DNA from: DATLMR01 sp035634255 | GTDB taxonomy: Bacteria; Acidobacteriota; Blastocatellia; UBA7656 | DNA length: 64,000 nucleotides | Assembly (NCBI GenBank): GCA_035634255.1 | Contig: DASQDI010000064.1 | Location: forward strand, 6,667-70,666 | Reading direction: 5' to 3' | Shown: positions 42,656 to 51,503 of the stretch, one piece after another | Layout: each line of letters begins with the position of its first letter | Position numbering within the stretch: the first letter of the stretch is position 1 | Made by a program: the position numbers and the translations under genes | The notes under the pieces: model-generated | The model's database searches: none | What the model saw: only the letters and a program-made list of their open reading frames with translations | Told to the model about the DNA's origin: nothing

Positions 42656-43378
42656 TTAAGGTGCCAGAAACCACCCGCTGACGGTCAGCCTGGCCCTTCC
42701 GCCGGCGCACCGCTCGACCGGGTTTATGTAGTGCTCGGTCTTGGCGGAGACATCGAAGATTACGAGGCTGTTATAGTCCGGGTCGACTTCCGTGACATCC
42801 CCCTTGTGATCGATCATGTGGAGCAGGCCGCCGAAACGGCGCTCCCAGTGGGGCGAGAGGTAAAAGACGAAACTGAGGCGCTTACTCTTCACGTCGTCGG
42901 TGTGAAGGCTGAGGAAATCACCCGGCCCGTAAGAGTACGCATTGATGAGCGGGGCGGGCCCCAGTTCGAGCCCGGACACCCCTTCGAAAAAGAGCCTGAA
43001 CCCGTCGCCCCTGAGCGCGGAAAAGAATTGCTGGAACAACGTGCGGTTGGGGCTGGACTGAAACTCGTCGAGAACGCCCGCGTAATCGCTGAACCTGTAA
43101 AACTTCTCCCCTTCCCCGGACTCAAGCCATGCCGAGGGGGACACGCCCGAGAGATTTCCGTCCCTGACATTCTTTGAGTAGAGCCCATACGCCGGTTCGA
43201 ACCGCGCTTCGTGCGACAGGAAGCGGCTGAGCTTTTCGGCCACCTGGTCGGGTAAAAAATCTTTAAGGACCAGCATGCGGGCCGGGTGTGAATTGAAGGC
43301 CCGGCGACAGGATTCGACGGTGTCGGGCTGAAGGTAGCCGGGTTGGACCCAGTCTTTAAGCCACATCCGGTAAGACAT
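42656..43378 (-). CDS. 2-oxoglutarate/Fe(II)-dependent oxygenase (prolyl-hydroxylase-like)
   Basis: This 240-residue double-stranded beta-helix oxygenase has Fe ligands His and Asp in YGPGDFLSLHTDD (near residues 158 and 160), a distal His in KTEHYINPV (near 214) and the 2OG-binding Arg in GGRARLTVSGWF ten residues later. Such enzymes couple 2OG decarboxylation to hydroxylation of peptide side chains (Pro, Asp, Asn and others). The repeat protein encoded 211 bp downstream is rich in Pro, Val and Glu and is a plausible substrate; prolines occur at fixed positions in every repeat. GAGAGG 8 nt before the ATG supports the start, and a promoter-like pair lies directly upstream. Confidence 0.9.
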   Translation of the reverse strand: MSYRMWLKDWVQPGYLQPDTVESCRRAFNSHPARMLVLKDFLPDQVAEKLSRFLSHEARFEPAYGLYSKNVRDGNLSGVSPSAWLESGEGEKFYRFSDYAGVLDEFQSSPNRTLFQQFFSALRGDGFRLFFEGVSGLELGPAPLINAYSYGPGDFLSLHTDDVKSKRLSFVFYLSPHWERRFGGLLHMIDHKGDVTEVDPDYNSLVIFDVSAKTEHYINPVERCAGGRARLTVSGWFLAP

Positions 43379-43406
43379 AAGCCTGCCTCTCTTTTTGTAC
43401 AGGCAT

Positions 43407-43434
43407 ATAGTACCACGTCCGTCATTCGGCTCAA
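43407..43434 (-). promoter_or_regulatory. Promoter candidate of the 2OG oxygenase gene
   Basis: On the minus strand TTGAGC (43434-43429), 16 nt, TACTAT (43412-43407), about 20 nt before the expected transcript start and ~30 nt before the ATG. Spacing and position are plausible; the -35 has two mismatches from TTGACA. Confidence 0.4.
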
Positions 43435-43503
43435 CGACGATTGCGCCCGAGGCCGCCGACTCCGAGGACGCGGGGACAAGCGCCGCGAATCGTCTCGCGA
43501 CGC

Positions 43504-45957
43504 CTACTCATACCGCAGCGCGACCATCGGGTCGACCCTCATGGCTTTTCTCGCCGGGAGGTAGCAAGCCAGCACCGCCACGGCCCCCAGCAGGAGCGAC
43601 GGCACCGCGAACGTCAGAGGGTCGGTCGCGCCAACCCCGAACAGCAGGCTCGACATCACGCGCGTGGCCCCGGCCGCGACGACCAGCCCGATGCTGACCC
43701 CGATGACAACCAGCAAAACCCCGTGCCCGATCACCAGCCTGAGCACGTCGCGCGTCTGCGCGCCCAGGGCCACGCGGATGCCGATCTCCCGCGTGCGCTC
43801 GGCCACGGCGTAGCTCATCAGGCCATAGATGCCGACCGCCGCCAGCAGCAACGCCACCGCCGCGAACAGGCCGAACGCGAGCATCGCGAACCGCCGCCGC
43901 GCCAGAGAGTCGGAGAGCCTCTGGTCCATTGTCTTGACATCGAAGACCGGCACGTTCGGGTCGATCCTCCTAGCCTCGTTCGTCACGGCCGAGACCCAGC
44001 CGTTCGGGTCCCCGGCCGTGCGGACCGTCACGAACATGTAGCTCGCGAGGTTCTGCTCGTGCGGGGTGTACAGAGTGACGCGCGAGTCGCTGTCGAGGGC
44101 GTACTGCTTGACGTTCGACACCACGCCCACGACGGTGAGCCACGGCGCTTCGGACGTTGCGTCGCCGCGCTTCAGGCGCTTGCCTATCGGGTCCGAGTCG
44201 GGCCAGTACGTGCGGGCGAGGTTCTCGTCGATGATCGCGACCTTCAACGAGTCTTTCATATCCTGCTCGCTGAAGAACCGCCCGCTGATGAGAGGTATCT
44301 TCATCGTCTCGAAGTAGCCCACGCTCGCGATGCGCTGGTCGGCCTGGATCGCGCTCTGCCCGGACGACGCCGCGTAGCCCTCGATTGTGATGCCGCCCCA
44401 CCCTATGCCGCCGCTCAGGGGCAGGATCGTAGCGCCCCCGACCGATTCTACGCCCGGCAACTGCCTTATGCGCTCCCACAGTTGTTGATAAAAGGACCGG
44501 CGCCGCGACTCTTCCGCGTAGTCGGTGCCGACCACCGAAAGGCGTAGCGAGAGGACATTCCGGGGGTCGAACCCCGGCTCGACCTGCTGCACGCGCACGA
44601 AGCTGCGGATCAGCAGGCCCGCGCCGATGAGCAACACTAAAGATAAGGCCATCTCCGCGATGACCAGCAGGTTCCGCAAACGGTGGTGGCGGCCGCTCAC
44701 GAGGCTGCGCCCGCCCTCCTTGAGCGACTCGTTCATGTTCACCTGCGAGCTGCGCAAGGCCGGGGCCAGCCCGAACAGGATGCCCGTGACCATGGTGACG
44801 GCGAACGTGAAGGCGAGCACCCGGCCATCGATGCGGATGTTTTGCAGGAGAGGGATGTTGCCGGGGTTGAGCGAGCGCAACCCGTCGAGGCCCCAGATGG
44901 CGATGAGCAGGCCGAGCGCCCCGCCGAGCAGGGCCAGCACCACGCTCTCGGTCAAAAGCTGGCGCACGACGCGGCGGCGGCCCGCGCCCAGCGCCGAGCG
45001 GATCGCCATCTCCTTCTCGCGCGTCGCCCCGCGCGCGAGCAGCAGGTTGGCTACGTTGGCGCAGGCGATGAGCAGCACGCAGCCGACAGCCCCGAGTAAG
45101 ACCAGGAGGGCCGGGCGCACGTCCCCGACCACCTGCTCGATCAGAGGCTTGACGCTCATGCTGAAGCGGCGGCTCGCCGGGTAGTAGTCCGGGAACTGCC
45201 GCTCAAGCGACCCGGCGGCGGCGTCCAGCTCCGCCTGCGCCTGCGCGACGGTCACTCCCGGCTTGAGACGAGCCAGCACGTTATAATTCTCGTCGCCCTG
45301 ACTGCTCAGGGTCTCCGCGCTCAGGGGCAGGGGCAGCAGGATGTCCGCCTGGGCGACGGCCCCCACCGTCGGCATCACTTCGTAGCTGATCGAGAAGTCC
45401 GAGGGCATCACTCCCACCACCGTGTAGCTGCGAGAGTTGAGCGTGATAACCTGGTCGATTATTCCCGGATCACCGCCGAACCTCTGCTGCCACAACCCGT
45501 GGCTGAGTATGGCCGTCAGCGGCTTGCCCGGCGAGTCTTCTTCGGGCAGGAAGGTGCGCCCGAGCGCGGGCTGCGCGCCGAGGAGCGAAAACATGGCGGA
45601 AGAAGTAGACACGACGCCGATCCGCTCCGGCGTCCCGCGACCCGTGAGGATGAGATTAGTTCCCTGCGCGAGGGCCATCTCTTCAAACGAGTCGCTCTCC
45701 GACGCAATCGCGGCGTACTGCCCCGGAGACGGCCAGTCCTGAGCGACGTTCGCGCCCGGCGAGTGGGTCCAGATGATCACCAGCCGCTCGGAATCGCGGT
45801 AAGGCAGGGGGCGCAGCAACAGGCCGTTGACGACGCTGAATATCGTGCTGTTGGCTCCGATGCCGAGGGCCAGAGTGATGACGGCGACGATGGTGAAGCC
45901 CGGCTTTTTCGTGAGCATCCGCAGGGCGTAGCGCAGGTCTTGCCTGAGAGTGTCCAT
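43504..45957 (-). CDS. FtsX/MacB-type duplicated orphan permease (ADOP)
   Basis: This 817-residue inner-membrane protein has two tandem MacB/FtsX units: an N-terminal helix (IVAVITLALGIGANSTIFSVV), a periplasmic domain and a three-helix FtsX block (VANLLLARGATREKEMAIRS), then a second helix (LLVIAEMALSLVLLIGAGLL), periplasmic domain and FtsX block (ERTREIGIRVALGAQTRDVL). The N-terminal MDTLRQDLRYALRMLTKKPG is the hallmark of the ADOP family, abundant in Acidobacteriota and found without a neighbouring ATPase, as here. The role is thought to be mechanotransmission or efflux with an ATPase encoded elsewhere. GAGG before the ATG supports the start. It separates the putative RiPP locus from the glycan locus. 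Confidence 0.93.
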   Translation of the reverse strand: MDTLRQDLRYALRMLTKKPGFTIVAVITLALGIGANSTIFSVVNGLLLRPLPYRDSERLVIIWTHSPGANVAQDWPSPGQYAAIASESDSFEEMALAQGTNLILTGRGTPERIGVVSTSSAMFSLLGAQPALGRTFLPEEDSPGKPLTAILSHGLWQQRFGGDPGIIDQVITLNSRSYTVVGVMPSDFSISYEVMPTVGAVAQADILLPLPLSAETLSSQGDENYNVLARLKPGVTVAQAQAELDAAAGSLERQFPDYYPASRRFSMSVKPLIEQVVGDVRPALLVLLGAVGCVLLIACANVANLLLARGATREKEMAIRSALGAGRRRVVRQLLTESVVLALLGGALGLLIAIWGLDGLRSLNPGNIPLLQNIRIDGRVLAFTFAVTMVTGILFGLAPALRSSQVNMNESLKEGGRSLVSGRHHRLRNLLVIAEMALSLVLLIGAGLLIRSFVRVQQVEPGFDPRNVLSLRLSVVGTDYAEESRRRSFYQQLWERIRQLPGVESVGGATILPLSGGIGWGGITIEGYAASSGQSAIQADQRIASVGYFETMKIPLISGRFFSEQDMKDSLKVAIIDENLARTYWPDSDPIGKRLKRGDATSEAPWLTVVGVVSNVKQYALDSDSRVTLYTPHEQNLASYMFVTVRTAGDPNGWVSAVTNEARRIDPNVPVFDVKTMDQRLSDSLARRRFAMLAFGLFAAVALLLAAVGIYGLMSYAVAERTREIGIRVALGAQTRDVLRLVIGHGVLLVVIGVSIGLVVAAGATRVMSSLLFGVGATDPLTFAVPSLLLGAVAVLACYLPARKAMRVDPMVALRYE

Positions 45958-46172
45958 AATATGTTCCTCTGCGGAAACATAATCAAGTGTCGAGCCAGTA
46001 ACACCGGCGGGCTAATTAGTGGATCTATAGGAATCGAGCGGTTATATCGGGCGACGCGGGTGTGCGGATATGGGATGACCTCATTCCGGATTCGGACGAT
46101 GGCGCGCTTCTTGACATGGCTACCGTCACCAGGCCGCATGGCCCGAGCCTCGATTTATTCCCGCGAGGCCGA

Positions 46173-47345
46173 TCATCCGCCGGACGGCATCCGAATCGGC
46201 CTCCCCACCGGCACGGGCCGCCCGAAGTCCGGCGTGCCGTCGGCCTTCCACGTAAAGCGTTGCGCCCTGGGCGAGCGGTACCTGCCGCAACCCTGATTCG
46301 GCTCGGAATTGGCGTGGTACAGAATCCAGTCTTCCTTGCCGTCCGGGGATTGGAAGAAAGAGTTGTGGCCCGCCCCGTACGCCCTCGCTTCGGGCGATGA
46401 TTCGAAGACCGGATTCGGGGTCTTCTTCCATGAGTCGGGCGCGAGCAGGTCACTGTCGGCGGAAGCGGTCAGCATACCCAGCGAATAGTGCTCCGTCCAG
46501 CAGCCGCTCGCCGAGTAGACCAGAAAGATTTTGTCACCCCGCTTCAATATCTGAGGCCCTTCGTTCACGTCCACGTGGGGCGGGTTATCGGGGTCTCTCT
46601 TCACGTCTATGTCTCCGAATTTTTCCCACGGGTAAGTGGGAGTCGAAATCCTCACGCGGCTCCCCTCAATCGTCCAGGGGTCCTTCATCGCGGCTATGTA
46701 AATATTCTGCGTGCCGTTCTCGTCCCCTTCCCAGCCCGACCATATGAGGTAGAGCCGCCCCCCGTGCTCGAATACCGACCCATCGATGGCCCACTTGTCC
46801 GAAGGGTCGGCGAGTTTCCCCTTCATCACCCATTCGCCCCGCAGGGGGTCGGGCGAGGCGTTTTCAAGAACCCATAAGCGGTGGCTCTCATTCCTGCCCG
46901 CGTCGGCGGCGAAGTAGATGTACCACCTGCCCCGCAGGAAGTGGAGTTCGGGGGCCCAGATGTCTTTCGAATAAGGCCCCGTGGCAGGCGGCGTCCAGAC
47001 GACCCTCTTCTCGGCCCTCTTCAAATCGGCCAGGTTGCGAGTCTTCCAGATGGTCAGGTTATCCCCGGTGGTGTGCATGTAAAAGTAAAAGCCGTCTTTA
47101 GTGATGGCCCACGGGTCGGCGCCCGAGCGCAGCAGGGGGTTGGTGAATGTTTTCGGCAGGGCGGCGCGGCTCGCTCTGCCGGAGGATTGGCCCCGCGCCC
47201 CCTGGCCGATTACCTGTACGTTCAGGCCGACTATCGAAGCGAAGACCATCAGCACGGACAGGGCGGGCTTCACCCAATGCGAGCGCCCCGCCCGCCTTTG
47301 GTACGGCGGATTGTTAGGCGGATCTTTTAGTCCCCGAATACCCAT
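46173..47345 (-). CDS. Secreted glycoside hydrolase family 43-like enzyme
   Basis: This 390-residue exported five-bladed beta-propeller enzyme has the opening NPLLRSGADPWAITKDGFYF, including the catalytic-base Asp, then DIWAPELHFLRGRWYIYFAA and WAIDGSVFEHGGRLYLIWSG, which are GH43 arabinanase/xylosidase landmarks. The general-acid Glu probably lies in NEGPQILKRGDKIFLVYSAS, and the final blade has GAGHNSFFQSPDGKEDWILY. It should cleave arabinose- or xylose-containing glycans outside the cytoplasm. The hydrophobic signal core is PALSVLMVFASIVGLNVQVI; a GTG at 47273 would give a shorter normal signal peptide, because the upstream 24 codons pass through an attC-like half site. Confidence 0.88.
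   Translation of the reverse strand: MGIRGLKDPPNNPPYQRRAGRSHWVKPALSVLMVFASIVGLNVQVIGQGARGQSSGRASRAALPKTFTNPLLRSGADPWAITKDGFYFYMHTTGDNLTIWKTRNLADLKRAEKRVVWTPPATGPYSKDIWAPELHFLRGRWYIYFAADAGRNESHRLWVLENASPDPLRGEWVMKGKLADPSDKWAIDGSVFEHGGRLYLIWSGWEGDENGTQNIYIAAMKDPWTIEGSRVRISTPTYPWEKFGDIDVKRDPDNPPHVDVNEGPQILKRGDKIFLVYSASGCWTEHYSLGMLTASADSDLLAPDSWKKTPNPVFESSPEARAYGAGHNSFFQSPDGKEDWILYHANSEPNQGCGRYRSPRAQRFTWKADGTPDFGRPVPVGRPIRMPSGG
47313..47319. other. attC-like half site
   Basis: On the minus strand GCCTAACAATCCGCCGTACC followed by AAAGGCGG copies the arm of the 15751 site (GCCTAACAACTGTCCGTACC, then AAAGCCG). It lies 12 kb from the main cluster of sites, near the 5' end of the GH43 gene and downstream of the GNAT gene. 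No good partner box was found. Confidence 0.4.
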
Positions 47346-47455
47346 GGCTCTGAATGTACCCCAGACGTTCGTCGTTCACCACCTTTCAGGCGTAAAAATC
47401 ATGAAGATCATAATAGGCTCCGGCCGCGTATCAAAGCCCGCGGCGGCCGCGGCCG

Positions 47456-47965
47456 TCACAGGCTCGCTTCGTACCTCTGCTCCGTCACCGTCGCGCCCCA
47501 CATCTCGTGCGTGTGCTCCTCCGTCAGCCGGAACCCGGCGGAGCGGTAGAGGCCCGCCGCCGCGCCCAGCGTGCTGACAGTCCACAGGAAGATCGACGAG
47601 TACCCGCTGGCACGGCAGAAGGCCACCGCCTCTTCCACCAGCAGCCTGCCGACGCCGTGACCGCGAAGGCCGGGGTGCAGCAGCAGCCAGCGCAGTTGGG
47701 CGCTCTCTCCGGAAGCCTCAACGATGCCAACCGAGCCGGACACTACCTGATCTTTTTCGACAATCCATATGCGCTCCCGCTCACTGCGGGCTCTGGCAAA
47801 CCGCGCCAGAGGGTCGGCAACGTACGCCTCGAAAGTGTAGTCCCACCCGCATTCTTCCGCGTACAGTTTGCCGTGAAGGTAAGTCAGATAGCCTATGTCG
47901 CCCGGCTTCAGATCGTTTCTTATTTTGATGTCGGCCGGTAGAGAGCCCCTATCGATTCTGCCCAT
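47456..47965 (-). CDS. GNAT family N-acetyltransferase
   Basis: This is a 169-residue GNAT protein. Strand-4/motif A reads AQLRWLLLHPGLRGHGVGRL, followed by VEEAVAFCRASGYSSIFLWT and LGAAAGLYRSAGFRLTEEHT. It resembles acetyltransferases often found fused to or next to MarR regulators. It probably acetylates an amino group in the cytoplasm; in this setting an amino sugar is possible but unproven. It starts 3 bp after the GT4 stop codon, with GGAG 9 nt upstream, so it is probably in the glycan operon. Confidence 0.9.
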   Translation of the reverse strand: MGRIDRGSLPADIKIRNDLKPGDIGYLTYLHGKLYAEECGWDYTFEAYVADPLARFARARSERERIWIVEKDQVVSGSVGIVEASGESAQLRWLLLHPGLRGHGVGRLLVEEAVAFCRASGYSSIFLWTVSTLGAAAGLYRSAGFRLTEEHTHEMWGATVTEQRYEASL

Positions 47966-47968
47966 TCG

Positions 47969-49177
47969 TTAAATCTCCGCCCCCGCCGGACTGCCCTGCT
48001 CGTCAAACTCCAGCAAACTCAGGAAGCGCCTGACGAACTGCTCGCGGCTGAAGAGCCCGGCGCGCGAGCGGGCGGCTTTCGCCATCCGCTCGCGCAGAGG
48101 CTCGTCGCTCATCAGAAGCTGGGAGTATTCCTTCAGTTCCTCGAGCCTGCTCCACACGAAGCCGCTCTCCCCGTGCCGAACGATTTCCGGCTGGCCTCCT
48201 TTGTTGATCGCCACCGGCACGCACCCTGCCGCCATCGCCTCGACGGTCGCAATCCCAAAGTGCTCCGAAAGCTCCGGGCGCTCGTCGCTCTCCCCGTAGC
48301 CCGCGGCATGCCAGAATATTTTGGCCTCTTCATAAAGTTGTTTCAGCCGGCCGCGCTCGACGTTGGCGAGCGCGGCCGCGCCGCACTCGCTCGCCCTGCG
48401 GCTCACGCTCCTGAAGTATTGCAGGTCGGCGTCGGCGTCGCTCACCCCTCCGACGCAGAAGTAGCCCCAGTCGGACCGGGCGTCATCTCGCAGCTCGTTA
48501 AAAACGGCCATCATTTCCAGCTGTTTTTTCGAGTGCCCCGTCGCGGTGAATCTCCCGACGCTCAGGATGGAGTTCGTCTTGGCTCCGGGTTGAAAGCGAG
48601 TGTCAACGGGAGGGTAGACGATCTGGCAGTCGATGCCCCATCGACGCCTCGTCCATTCCCGCGAGAACCGGGAGTTTGTCGCCCTGACCTGATAGGTGCC
48701 CATCCGTTTCCGCCATTCCCATTCGTGGTACGGGCCTTTGATCCGGTCCCACGAAAGCAGGCCGACGCCATCGGGGGCTTCGCCCTGAGCCTCCCGGTGC
48801 GGGCGCTCGTGAAATGGGAACAGGACGACGAGCACGCCCCTCGGGGCGTAGCAGAAAGGCGGATAGCCGTGAGTGAAATTTATGAACAGGTCATAGGGCT
48901 CGCTCAAAGACGCCCGCCACCCGCGCGCGTCCTTGTAACGCCGCCAGGGCGAGTGCGACCTGCCGAACGAGTAAGGCTCGGCCTCAACACAGCGCATCCT
49001 GACCGCGCTCAAATCGGTGCCGGAGATTTCGGCGAGCCGCTCCGAATTCATGTATGGCTTGTGATGAATGATCTCGACTTGGTGCCGGGGCGCGAGGGCT
49101 TCCGCCAGCACCGCCACGGAGACTTCCGACCCCCCTATTCCGCCGCCCGGCGGCTCGTTGTAGATGCCTACTCTCAC
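47969..49177 (-). CDS. Glycosyltransferase family 4-like
   Basis: This is a ~402-residue GT-B retaining glycosyltransferase. The N-terminal glycine-rich acceptor loop is NEPPGGGIGGSEVSVAVLAE and the C-terminal nucleotide-sugar site has the E-x7-E motif EHFGIATVEAMAAGCVPVAI. It transfers a sugar from an NDP donor during glycan assembly at the cytoplasmic membrane. A GTG start at 49177 (MRVGIYNEPPG) is chosen because GGTGGAG is spaced about 9 nt from it; the ORF also opens five codons earlier. It lies 38 bp behind another GT4 gene. Confidence 0.92.
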   Translation of the reverse strand: MRVGIYNEPPGGGIGGSEVSVAVLAEALAPRHQVEIIHHKPYMNSERLAEISGTDLSAVRMRCVEAEPYSFGRSHSPWRRYKDARGWRASLSEPYDLFINFTHGYPPFCYAPRGVLVVLFPFHERPHREAQGEAPDGVGLLSWDRIKGPYHEWEWRKRMGTYQVRATNSRFSREWTRRRWGIDCQIVYPPVDTRFQPGAKTNSILSVGRFTATGHSKKQLEMMAVFNELRDDARSDWGYFCVGGVSDADADLQYFRSVSRRASECGAAALANVERGRLKQLYEEAKIFWHAAGYGESDERPELSEHFGIATVEAMAAGCVPVAINKGGQPEIVRHGESGFVWSRLEELKEYSQLLMSDEPLRERMAKAARSRAGLFSREQFVRRFLSLLEFDEQGSPAGAEI

Positions 49178-49215
49178 GGGCAATCGCTCCACCTGCGCCG
49201 GCTCATGCGCTCAGC

Positions 49216-50427
49216 TCATCCGGCCTGCCTCTTCAACGCGAGGTCGATTCTATCGACCATGTCTTCAAACCTGAACCCCTCTTCGACCGTACGCCGCCCA
49301 TTGCGCCTCACCCTCTCGAAAAGCTCGGGGTCTTCGACGAGCCGGACTATCTGCCCGGCCAGAGCCTCCGCGTCCTCTTTCGGGAAGATCAACGCATTCA
49401 CTTCGTCTTCGAGAATCTCGGGGGTGCCGCCCGTGCTCGTCCCCACCACGGCGAGGCCGGATGACATCGCTTCGAGCAGAGTTATGCTGAAGGGCTCGTC
49501 CCAGACCGACGGGAACAGGAGCACGTCATGCTCGCGGTAAATGTCGGGGAGCCGGTCGCGGGAGACGAGGCCCGTGAACGAGACGTTGCGCTCAAGGCCG
49601 AGCGAAGAGACGAGCCCTCTGACGCGATCATCATAATCCGGCCCGCCGACGATGGTCAGCTTCGTCGATCGATGGCGCGGCGTCTCGACCAGCAGCCTTA
49701 GCGCCTCGACCGCCGTGTGGACGCCTTTGAGCGCGGTTATCTGGCCCACGTAAAGCAGCCGCCGGGGGTCGTGCGACGACTCGTTGAACGGGAAGCGGTC
49801 TGCATCGATCCCCCAGTGAATCACCTCCGCATTCGCGACGGGCCTGCCTGACTGTAAGGCGGCCTGCTTGAGGTAGCGGCTGGCGAACTGAACGCGGCTC
49901 AAATCCGGGGCCGGGGGCGGCAGAAGGCCCGATGCGTCGATCAGAAACCTGACCGGCCTCCACGCCAGCCGGCGAGAGGCCCTCCGCGGAGACCGGTGCC
50001 TGAGCGAGTACAAAGCGTCGCTCTCCCACTTGCTCAGCCAGTGGTCGGAGATGAAGTAGTGGACCGCGAGCCCCTTCTGTTGAGCTTTGATGGCGAGCGA
50101 TATCGAGATGTGCGTCGCGTTCCAGACGTACACGGCATCCGGCGGGAACTCGCGGCAGACTACATCGAAGGCCCTGCGGTTGATCGACTCTTTCTTGATG
50201 ACCCGGAGCAGGTCAGACGCGGAGCCGTCGATCTTCAACGAGAGGTCGGTCGCCAGCCACCGGTAGACATGGCCGGAATGCTCGGGGCGGTTTACGCCGA
50301 AGGTGCTGGTCAGGACGCGGACATCGTGCCCGCGAGATTTGAGCGCTTCAACGACATCTCTGCAACCAAGCTCGTAACCGCCGATGAAGTGCGGCGGGTA
50401 GAAGTTAGAGATGACCAGTATTCGCAT
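49216..50427 (-). CDS. Glycosyltransferase family 4
   Basis: This is a 403-residue GT-B glycosyltransferase. It starts MRILVISNFYPPHFIGGYEL, the classic GT4 opening with a glycine loop. Its C-terminal half has LLYVGQITALKGVHTAVEAL and the E-x7-E motif EPFSITLLEAMSSGLAVVGT, followed by GTPEILEDEVNALIFPKEDA. It probably adds one sugar of the repeat unit or adaptor. It is part of the uniform minus-strand glycan locus, between the deacetylase and the second GT4 gene. Confidence 0.94.
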   Translation of the reverse strand: MRILVISNFYPPHFIGGYELGCRDVVEALKSRGHDVRVLTSTFGVNRPEHSGHVYRWLATDLSLKIDGSASDLLRVIKKESINRRAFDVVCREFPPDAVYVWNATHISISLAIKAQQKGLAVHYFISDHWLSKWESDALYSLRHRSPRRASRRLAWRPVRFLIDASGLLPPPAPDLSRVQFASRYLKQAALQSGRPVANAEVIHWGIDADRFPFNESSHDPRRLLYVGQITALKGVHTAVEALRLLVETPRHRSTKLTIVGGPDYDDRVRGLVSSLGLERNVSFTGLVSRDRLPDIYREHDVLLFPSVWDEPFSITLLEAMSSGLAVVGTSTGGTPEILEDEVNALIFPKEDAEALAGQIVRLVEDPELFERVRRNGRRTVEEGFRFEDMVDRIDLALKRQAG

Positions 50428-50456
50428 CTAAGCACTCAGGGCCGCGCGGGTCCCGC

Positions 50457-51503
50457 TCAACCGCGGAGCTTTTCCGAGAGCAGGCGGGCGAACGCTTCTC
50501 CGTCCATGTCCTCCACCTGCACTCGCGGCAGCCGGAAGGGGTCCGCGCCTCGCCCGACCGTCCCGACCGAAGTGGTGCAGGCGCAGTCGAACCCCGCCCC
50601 GCGAACTAGCCCGACCGTTTCGAAAGAGTAGTCACATTCGCGCCCGTACGGGTAGGCGAAGCTGGTCACGGGCCTCCCGAGAATCTCTTCCAGGCGGGCC
50701 TTGCTCTCGTCAATCTCGCGCCTCTGCGAGTCGGCGTCTAAGGCCGAAAGCTGCGGGTGCGTCACCGTGTGGCAGCCGACTTCGACCAGCCCGCCCCGCG
50801 CGAGTTCGGGTATCTCGTCGAGCGTGAGCGAGCGGTGCGTCGGCCTCGCCGACCCTGTGGAGCCCGCCCACGCCAGCAGTTCGCTCCTGATCTGTCGCCG
50901 CTCACCGTCCGACATCGGGTGCATCAACTGCCAGAGCGAGCGGTAAACGGAGTGCCGGGGGGTGGGCTCTGCCTCCTGCCACGCCCTCCATCGAAGGTCG
51001 CGTCGATGCGAACCCTCATCGTAATCGGAAGTGTCGCCGAGTTCCCAGAAGTGCTCCTGCCCGTTCACTCTCAGCCGAAGCTCGGGGGGCAGTCGGCCGG
51101 GCTGAAGGAATAGTCTGTCGAGCTCATCCCACCAGAATTCGCGGTCCTGCCCGGAGTAGCCTGTCGCTACGAAAACGGTCGCCGGGACATCGTGTTTTTC
51201 CAGCAGAGGCTTCGCGTTCAGAAGATTGTCGGCGTACCCATCGTCGAAGGTCACTACCACCGCGCGATTGGGGACGCCGCCATCCCTAACTGCGCGGGAT
51301 AGTTTCTGAAGAGGCGACGGGCGGCCATACTCTCTGAGGACCTGAAGGTGTTCTTCGAAGTGGCGCGGGGTCACGGCCAGCTGCCACGGGTCAGACCCCT
51401 CCTCGGCCACGCGATGATAGAGCAGTATGAGTGCCCTCGGCGTGAGCCGCCTCCTGATCTTTCCGCCCGCGCGTCTCAGGGTTCTCAAGCCCGGCACTCT
51501 CAC
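50457..51503 (-). CDS. Polysaccharide deacetylase (NodB homology)
   Basis: This 348-residue CE4-type enzyme has the metal/base motif VVTFDDGYADNLLNAKPLLE, the His motif VEVGCHTVTHPQLSALDADS (HxxxH) and VTSFAYPYGRECDYSFETVG. CE4 enzymes remove N- or O-acetyl groups from glycans with a divalent metal. No signal peptide is seen, so it may act on cytoplasmic glycan intermediates. Its ATG (51503) overlaps the stop of the GT2-methyltransferase gene as ATGA, indicating translational coupling. Confidence 0.93.
   Translation of the reverse strand: MRVPGLRTLRRAGGKIRRRLTPRALILLYHRVAEEGSDPWQLAVTPRHFEEHLQVLREYGRPSPLQKLSRAVRDGGVPNRAVVVTFDDGYADNLLNAKPLLEKHDVPATVFVATGYSGQDREFWWDELDRLFLQPGRLPPELRLRVNGQEHFWELGDTSDYDEGSHRRDLRWRAWQEAEPTPRHSVYRSLWQLMHPMSDGERRQIRSELLAWAGSTGSARPTHRSLTLDEIPELARGGLVEVGCHTVTHPQLSALDADSQRREIDESKARLEEILGRPVTSFAYPYGRECDYSFETVGLVRGAGFDCACTTSVGTVGRGADPFRLPRVQVEDMDGEAFARLLSEKLRG

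Noticed and set aside
43441..44547. Plus-strand ORF of 368 residues rich in Arg, His and Gln
   Set aside because: It is antisense to the duplicated permease gene and has no domain or ribosome-binding site.
48173..49540. Plus-strand ORF of 455 residues
   Set aside because: It is antisense to two GT4 genes and crosses their boundary, which a real gene in this operon would not be expected to do.
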